In this document: positions 58,840-64,000 of the stretch, piece after piece
How the letters are laid out: every line of letters starts with the position of its first letter
Numbering within the stretch: position 1 is the first letter of the stretch
From: Paenibacillus sp. LHD-117
GTDB lineage: Bacteria > Bacillota > Bacilli > Paenibacillales > Paenibacillaceae
Assembly (NCBI RefSeq): GCF_030929555.1
Contig: NZ_JAVFVT010000025.1
Location: 1 to 64,000, forward strand
DNA: 64,000 nt
Direction: 5' to 3'
Position numbers and translations under genes: made by a program
The notes under the pieces: model-generated
What the model was told of the DNA's origin: nothing
The model's input: the letters and a program-made list of their open reading frames with translations, nothing else
Database searches by the model: none

Positions 58840-60927
58840 CTACCTGCCCTTTATCCCTGCAATGGCGGCGTAATCCCGCTCCAGCTTCAACTTGACCGGC
58901 TTCTCCGTTTCGCGGTCCATATGATAGAGTCCCATCGTCTGCACCCACTGGCCGTGATTGACGTACCAGTTGTACATCGGCCAATAATCAATGCCGGCCA
59001 AAAAACCATCCGGTCTCGCCCGACCGCCGGAGTCGACAGCCGATTTCTCCAGCAAGGCCCTCAGCGTCTCCTCGTACATCCGCACCTGCGTGTCCGCCTC
59101 GCTATTGTCCTCACGGCTCCAGTAGCCGTATTCCGTATTCAGAATCGGCTTGTCCGGCCAGCGGAGGTGGGTTTCCTCCAGAAACCGCTTCGTCCCTTCG
59201 TATGCTTCGCCGCCATGGAAAATGCCGAAGTACATCGTCCATGAAGCAACATCCAGCGGCTCCATCGATTCGTCATGCGCTCCTGGCTGATCCGCGGCCG
59301 CGCTTTGAGTAATAAGCCTTCCGTCATCGTAACGCTCCCGCGAATCGCGAACAAGCCGCTCGTTGTACGCCTTCCGAAGCAGCACATCCTTGCTTTCGTT
59401 CTGCGTGCTCCACATCAGAACGGAAGGCCGGTTGTACTGGGAGAAGATCATCTCGCGCCACATTTGATCGGAGAGTCTCTTCTTCTCTTGCGTCTCGTAA
59501 TGGATGGTCTCGAACTGCCAAAGCGGAATTTCGCTCATGGCCGCTAGTCCAATGCGATCCGTCAACAGATAGGTGTACACATGGTTAGGGTAATGGGCGG
59601 TACGGACCATGCTCGCATAAAGGCCGCGTATTTGCAGCAGATCGTCAGCTATCCGCTTCCATTCCGCTGTACGGCCGAAGAGGGGCCATTCCTCATGGCG
59701 GGCAATGCCTCGCAAAAATACAGGATTGCCGTTCAGAAGGATTTGGCTTCCCTCCGTCTTCAAGGTCCGTATTCCGAACTGGGTCGTCAAGCCGTCCTCC
59801 TCCTTGCCGCCGCTCGCCAGCTTAAGCTCCGCCACATAGAGGTTCGGATGCTCCATATCCCACAGATTCGGGTTCCGGATTCGCACGTCCCAGCTTATGG
59901 CCGCGATCTCGCGGGCTTTCAGCGCAACCTCGCGCTCCTCCCAACCGTCCGATTCCGCTTGGGACGCTATAATGGTATCCGCATAAGGGGAGGCTAACCG
60001 TTGCCGAAGATCGTCGACCGCTTCGAATAAACTGCCCGTTAGCGTTACGGCCGCCGCCTGATCCGAACGGTTCTCAACAACCGCCTTGACGCGGATCGTT
60101 CCTTGTTCGTCCAGAGGGACCACATCCAGACGGGCGAGATACGCATACGGAGCCGCTTCCAGATAAAGGTCCTGGATGACGCCGGTATAGTTAAAGAAAT
60201 CCGTATCCTTGATCGCCGGGATCGTGTCGATCCTGCTGCCCCAGGGAGGGTTGTCGACGCGGATGACGATCGTGTTGGCGCCTTCCTTGACCAGCGGCGT
60301 CACATCCAGAGCGAACGGCGTGAAGCCGCCCTCGTGATACCCCGCCCATTTTCCATTGATCCAAATATCGCAAACATAGTTGATTCCAAGGCTTTTCAAC
60401 GTAACAGCCTTGCCGTTCCACTCCTTACCCAGCTCGAACGCGCGTCGATACCAGACGCCGTTCTCGTAATGCTCCGCGCCGGACGGGCTTTCCTCATCCG
60501 TCATCGTATTCTCTGGCCGCGGCAGGATCGTCGCGGCCCAAGCCGAATCTTCGTAGCTCTCTCCGGTTCGCCCGCCGGACTCCGCCTCGACCAGAGTGAC
60601 CCATTCCCGACTGCGCGGAGCCATCGAACGCTCATTGCCGCTGTCGAAGCGCTCCTTGCGCCATTCTCCGCCTAGCGGCATAGTCAATCTCCGCTGCGGC
60701 TCGAAAGAAGGAACCGGCATTCCGTTCTGGACCGGAATCCATCCCCCCGATAACTCGCGAAGCTCCATAGTTGGCCGCAAAAAACCTCCTTGCGACGTTG
60801 CCGGCAGTATCTCCCACATCTCTGTTCCTCCATTCCCGTCTCCGCCATCCATCGTGTCAAGCAGAACGGCCGCACCCAGCAAGAGCGCGGCCGCCAACAG
60901 CAAAGGCAAACGTTTATCCATTGACAT
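58840..60927 (-). CDS. Membrane-anchored or secreted glycoside hydrolase family 2 protein
   Basis: A 695-residue GH2 enzyme. A hydrophobic N-terminal segment (about 7-24, LLLAAALLLGAAVLLD) suggests an anchor or signal. The sugar-binding jelly roll (about 95-260), immunoglobulin-like domain (about 262-390) and TIM barrel (about 390-690) follow. Acid/base E511 is in WSTQNESKDV and nucleophile E599 in LNTEYGYW. The substrate could be beta-galactoside, beta-mannoside or beta-glucuronide. It starts 3 bp after the binding-protein stop, with no strong SD, so translation is probably coupled. Confidence 0.88.
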   Translation of the reverse strand: MSMDKRLPLLLAAALLLGAAVLLDTMDGGDGNGGTEMWEILPATSQGGFLRPTMELRELSGGWIPVQNGMPVPSFEPQRRLTMPLGGEWRKERFDSGNERSMAPRSREWVTLVEAESGGRTGESYEDSAWAATILPRPENTMTDEESPSGAEHYENGVWYRRAFELGKEWNGKAVTLKSLGINYVCDIWINGKWAGYHEGGFTPFALDVTPLVKEGANTIVIRVDNPPWGSRIDTIPAIKDTDFFNYTGVIQDLYLEAAPYAYLARLDVVPLDEQGTIRVKAVVENRSDQAAAVTLTGSLFEAVDDLRQRLASPYADTIIASQAESDGWEEREVALKAREIAAISWDVRIRNPNLWDMEHPNLYVAELKLASGGKEEDGLTTQFGIRTLKTEGSQILLNGNPVFLRGIARHEEWPLFGRTAEWKRIADDLLQIRGLYASMVRTAHYPNHVYTYLLTDRIGLAAMSEIPLWQFETIHYETQEKKRLSDQMWREMIFSQYNRPSVLMWSTQNESKDVLLRKAYNERLVRDSRERYDDGRLITQSAAADQPGAHDESMEPLDVASWTMYFGIFHGGEAYEGTKRFLEETHLRWPDKPILNTEYGYWSREDNSEADTQVRMYEETLRALLEKSAVDSGGRARPDGFLAGIDYWPMYNWYVNHGQWVQTMGLYHMDRETEKPVKLKLERDYAAIAGIKGR

Positions 60928-60930
60928 CCA

Positions 60931-62625
60931 TTATTTGCCTGATACGGATTGATACCATTCATTGACTTCCTTCGTGACCTGTTCCCCGCCGTTCTTCTTC
61001 CATCTCTCCACGAACGCGTCGTACTCGTCGAGCGGCAGCTTGCCGTAGATGATTTTGTTGAACGTCTCCGCTTCCGACTGCTTCAGCAGATTCCATTTGC
61101 TCTGCATCGTCTCTGTCGGAGCGCCGTTAAAATAATTTTTGCGGCGAATATCCTTCTGATCCATAACGACCTTGGCGCCATACCAATTCTCCGGCTTTCG
61201 CTTCTGTGCCAGCAGCTTCTCGTACGGGGTTTCCGGCTGCTCGCCGTTCGCCAGCTTGACGAGAGTCATCATATACAAGTCGGGGATGACGGCCGGGTTG
61301 TTGTTGAATCCGGTTATGAACATGAACTCGTTGTTATAATCCTTGATCTTCGCCGGATCGCTTGTCGGCTGCCCATCCACAATGTCCCAGTCGTACCCTT
61401 GGGCGAATCCGTACTCGAACTCTCCGCCTACCGACGGGTTTGCGTAATTTTCCAATAAGTAATTGTAATAAACAAAGATGGCTTCAGGATGCTTTGCGTC
61501 TTTGCTGATCAGAATATTGCCGTTCGCGCCCGTGCTGCTTCTCCACTTCGTCCCGATCTTGCCGTCCGGTCCGGCCGGAATCGGATACGCCTTATATTCG
61601 GCATGCGGCACGTTCTTGACCAAGTCCGGAGCCGGCCAGTCCGGTATCCATTGCGCGCCGGGCAGGATGCCCGCATTGCCTTTGGTCCATATCTCGGCGG
61701 ACTTGCCTTCGTCCCACAACGCCGCGTCGGGGTGAATGTACCCCTTCTTCATCCATTCGTTCAGCTTGGCAAGCGCCTGCTTCGTGCCGGGATGAATGGA
61801 TCCGTACCGCAACGTGCCGTCCTCTGCCATATTCCATTGCTCGGGCACTTCGCCGTAAGCGGCGAACACCCATTCCAGCGATCCCATCCAGCTGTTGTAG
61901 CCGGACTTCATCGCGCCCGTGAGCGGATATACCTGATCCGGAGGAAGATTGTCCGGATTGTTGTTCTTGAATTGCTCCATAATGATCTCCAGGTCGGCGA
62001 TCGTCTTCGGCGCGGACAGGTTCAGCTTCTTCATCCAATCCTCTCGGAACCATAGCGCGGTGTTATCGTTGTCCAAATTTTCCAGGATCGGCAGCGCGTA
62101 CTTCTTCCCGTCCTTCGTATACGGATACCAGATTTCCGGATGCTTCTCCGCATGTTCCTTCAAGACCGGAGAAGCATACTGCTCGAACAGCTCGTCGATG
62201 GCCATGAACTCTTCCGAGTCGATCAACTGGCCGATAACGACCGGATCGTCGTAATACGGAACGAAGTCCGGAATCTCCTCGCCGGAGGACAACGCCAGCT
62301 GCAGCTTCTGTTTGTACTGGTCCGTGTTCGCCGGTTCCCAGATGTTCTTGATCTTGATGCCAAGCTTCTCTTCCGCCCAGCGGCTGTGGACATTGTTTTC
62401 CTTCGTGTCCCCGTTCGTATATTTCCGCTGGCGCCCGACACTTGTAATTTCGATAGGCGTCGTATATTTGCCGTCTACGATGGCGGATTCGGCCGCTTTC
62501 GTCGGTTCGGCGACCGGCTCTTCGTTGCTCGGCTTATCGTTCCCTCCCTGGCTGCACGCGGATAGCAGCGCGATGGATAAGACGGATACGAGCAGCGGCT
62601 TAAGCCATGTTTTCTTCGTGATCAT
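60931..62625 (-). CDS. Large extracellular solute-binding lipoprotein (LipO/CUT1 oligosaccharide type)
   Basis: A 564-residue lipoprotein. The signal VSVLSIALLSACSQGG ends in a lipobox Cys. The body resembles the long solute-binding proteins of Paenibacillus CUT1 transporters: WAEEKLGIKIKNIWEPANTDQYKQKLQLALSSGEEIPDFVPYYDD, YPYTKDGKKYALPI, LWFREDWMKKLNLSAPKTIADLEIIMEQFKNNNP, and a C-terminal RWKKNGGEQVTKEVNEWYQS. No permease gene lies on either side inside the window; they may be elsewhere. It is coupled to the GH2 gene downstream and preceded by a YesN-type regulator. Confidence 0.9.
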   Translation of the reverse strand: MITKKTWLKPLLVSVLSIALLSACSQGGNDKPSNEEPVAEPTKAAESAIVDGKYTTPIEITSVGRQRKYTNGDTKENNVHSRWAEEKLGIKIKNIWEPANTDQYKQKLQLALSSGEEIPDFVPYYDDPVVIGQLIDSEEFMAIDELFEQYASPVLKEHAEKHPEIWYPYTKDGKKYALPILENLDNDNTALWFREDWMKKLNLSAPKTIADLEIIMEQFKNNNPDNLPPDQVYPLTGAMKSGYNSWMGSLEWVFAAYGEVPEQWNMAEDGTLRYGSIHPGTKQALAKLNEWMKKGYIHPDAALWDEGKSAEIWTKGNAGILPGAQWIPDWPAPDLVKNVPHAEYKAYPIPAGPDGKIGTKWRSSTGANGNILISKDAKHPEAIFVYYNYLLENYANPSVGGEFEYGFAQGYDWDIVDGQPTSDPAKIKDYNNEFMFITGFNNNPAVIPDLYMMTLVKLANGEQPETPYEKLLAQKRKPENWYGAKVVMDQKDIRRKNYFNGAPTETMQSKWNLLKQSEAETFNKIIYGKLPLDEYDAFVERWKKNGGEQVTKEVNEWYQSVSGK

Positions 62626-62737
62626 GTTTGTTCTCCCCCTTGTGGTATGGTGTGGAATACGTTCATCTTAGCAATCGGCTGTATGCGTTACCATAAGGGT
62701 TTGTTAGTTTAATAGGGGTTTGTTATTCATTGCTCGT

Positions 62738-64000
62738 TCATTCCGAAGAGGGCGAATGGCGCTCCCGGTACTCCTGCGGCGTCATATGGTAATACTTGCG
62801 GAACACCTTGATAAAGTGCGTAGGATCCATGTAGCCGACCCGCTCGCAAATCTCGTATACCTTCAGCCCGCTCTCGGCGAGAAGCCGGCACGCCCTGTCC
62901 ATCCGGACATTCGTCATATATTCGCTTAAGCTCTGCCCGGTCTCCAGCTTGTATATTTTCGATAGATGAGTGGGATGCACATGGACCGCGTCGGCGATCG
63001 CCCTCAGCGAGGCGTCGGCATGCAGACGATCCTCGATAAATTGATGCACCTTGCGGATGATGCTTTGCCTGCTCGTCTGCACCTCCTGCCGCTGTCTCTC
63101 CAGAATAAGAAGGAACATGTCGTCCGACCACTTATGCAATGCCGCAATCGAGCGGAAAGGCGCATAATCGCTAAGCGAAGCCATTAGCTCGGGAGCCAGC
63201 TGGCTCAAGTAGGAGCCGTTCCGGTGAATCAGCTGAATGTAAGCCGTGCTAATTTCCATCCCGGCGATAAGCAGATGCTCAAGCGATTCCGGCCAATGGC
63301 TTCCGAGCTCCTTGAACAGCTCGTCGAGCCGAAGACGGGCCTGCTCCCATTGCGACATCTCCAGCAATTGCAGCAACGTCGGCGAGCTCTGCAGCGTCCT
63401 CAGCGACTTCGGTGCGGCGCTTGGCGCCGGAGATTCGAACAGGATCAGCTCCTGCCTGTCGCCGACCTGCTGCCGGAAGCTGGCGACCGCCTTTCCGTAC
63501 GTGGCATGGACACCCTCCGGGAAATTCAGTTCGTCCGTCAAAAACAGCGACACGGGCTCCTTTAGTATCGCTTTCAGCTTCTGCTGCAGCCCGAGCATGA
63601 CCCGCTCCAGAAGATGCAGCACGCCTTCCGTCTCCTCCATGGGCTTAAGCAGCAGGACAAGATAGCCGAGGTCGTCCCGGCAGCCCCATACGTGGAAATC
63701 GGGAGCCATCCACTCTTCGGCTATATTGAGCACGGCAAATTCGACCCAATCCCGATCGGCTCCCGCAGCTTCCGCGAATGCGGCGTCGGCGTCCTTCTCC
63801 AGCCGGAGCAGCATCATCCATACCTTGTCCGACTCTTCGAACGGAAGTCCGTAACGCTCCGCCTGCTCCCGCCAAGGAATGTATCCGCGTCTGCCCGTCA
63901 GCCAGGAACGGAGCAGATGGCTGCGGATGAGAGGCAAATTTTCGCCCACCGTATACCTGAGCTTCTGAACGGCCCGCCGGTCCGTTTCCCTCTGATCCAG
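62738..64000 (-). CDS. YesN/AraC-type regulator, C-terminal part (cut by window edge)
   Basis: The frame stays open to the right edge, so the gene continues; 420 residues are visible. An in-frame GTG at 63949 is not a credible start. The C-terminus is an AraC DNA-binding domain: ADASLRAIADAVHVHPTHLSKIYKLETGQSLSEYMTNVRMDRACRLL and VYEICERVGYMDPTHFIKVFRKYYHMTPQEYRE. The region before it is the long divergent middle typical of YesN-family response regulators, whose receiver domain would lie outside the window. It probably controls the binding-protein/GH2 pair 112 bp downstream. No terminator was seen between them. Confidence 0.85.
   Translation of the reverse strand: MDQRETDRRAVQKLRYTVGENLPLIRSHLLRSWLTGRRGYIPWREQAERYGLPFEESDKVWMMLLRLEKDADAAFAEAAGADRDWVEFAVLNIAEEWMAPDFHVWGCRDDLGYLVLLLKPMEETEGVLHLLERVMLGLQQKLKAILKEPVSLFLTDELNFPEGVHATYGKAVASFRQQVGDRQELILFESPAPSAAPKSLRTLQSSPTLLQLLEMSQWEQARLRLDELFKELGSHWPESLEHLLIAGMEISTAYIQLIHRNGSYLSQLAPELMASLSDYAPFRSIAALHKWSDDMFLLILERQRQEVQTSRQSIIRKVHQFIEDRLHADASLRAIADAVHVHPTHLSKIYKLETGQSLSEYMTNVRMDRACRLLAESGLKVYEICERVGYMDPTHFIKVFRKYYHMTPQEYRERHSPSSE

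Overview
The window is one end of a moderately GC-rich Firmicute chromosome, most probably a Paenibacillaceae member (Paenibacillus or Cohnella type). The evidence is the 16S rRNA 5' end at the left edge, the gene order rrn - ygxA - ygzB - perR known from Bacillus, gatCAB, many YesN/AraC-type regulators, and large sugar-binding and glycosidase modules. Genus-level placement cannot be fixed from what is visible.

Layout. 1-7,300: start of an rRNA operon (minus strand) with tandem promoters, then ygxA, ygzB, a membrane-anchored GH18 protein, perR, and a coupled DUF4097/MgtC pair. 7,300-12,300: gatCAB, a small unknown protein and a small alarmone synthetase. 12,300-19,800: carbohydrate genes (Gfo/Idh/MocA oxidoreductase, sugar isomerase/epimerase, CBM9-like protein, GH35 beta-galactosidase) with two divergent AraC regulators and a cupin. 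19,800-26,500: uracil permease, a ParB-like protein, an SDR, the adaptive-response pair adaA-adaB overlapping a radical SAM gene, a YjbR protein and a PatB/MalY C-S lyase.

26,700-35,700 holds the most striking system: a tightly coupled minus-strand operon SDR - larA homolog - gluconokinase - larE - larB - larC - uronate isomerase, divergent from a LacI regulator and with a LacI-type operator at its promoter. Read together, these genes spell a route D-glucuronate -> D-fructuronate -> D-mannonate -> D-gluconate -> 6-phosphogluconate. The mannonate/gluconate step would be a nickel-pincer-dependent C2 epimerisation, and the operon carries its own cofactor-synthesis genes. It would bypass mannonate dehydratase and the KDG branch. 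A 163-bp MITE-like element and a 50-bp tandem repeat array flank the regulator.

36,400-48,000 is a pentose/monosaccharide uptake and sensing locus: ABC transporter (binding protein, ATPase, permease) under a cre-overlapped promoter, a chemoreceptor, a second XylF-like binding protein, and a coupled sensor operon (XylFII-like periplasmic sensor, LytS/YesM-type kinase, YesN-type regulator).

48,200-58,700 is an expanded mmg operon (thiolase, 3-hydroxyacyl-CoA dehydrogenase, acyl-CoA dehydrogenase, IcmF, methylcitrate synthase, methylcitrate dehydratase, methylisocitrate lyase). The fused isobutyryl-CoA mutase icmF is inserted between mmgC and mmgD, a perfect-consensus cre lies upstream, and a nested palindromic element separates the last two genes. 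The operon would join isobutyryl-CoA/butyryl-CoA oxidation to the methylcitrate cycle. 58,800-64,000 ends with a membrane-anchored GH2 glycosidase, a large solute-binding lipoprotein and a YesN-type regulator cut by the window edge.
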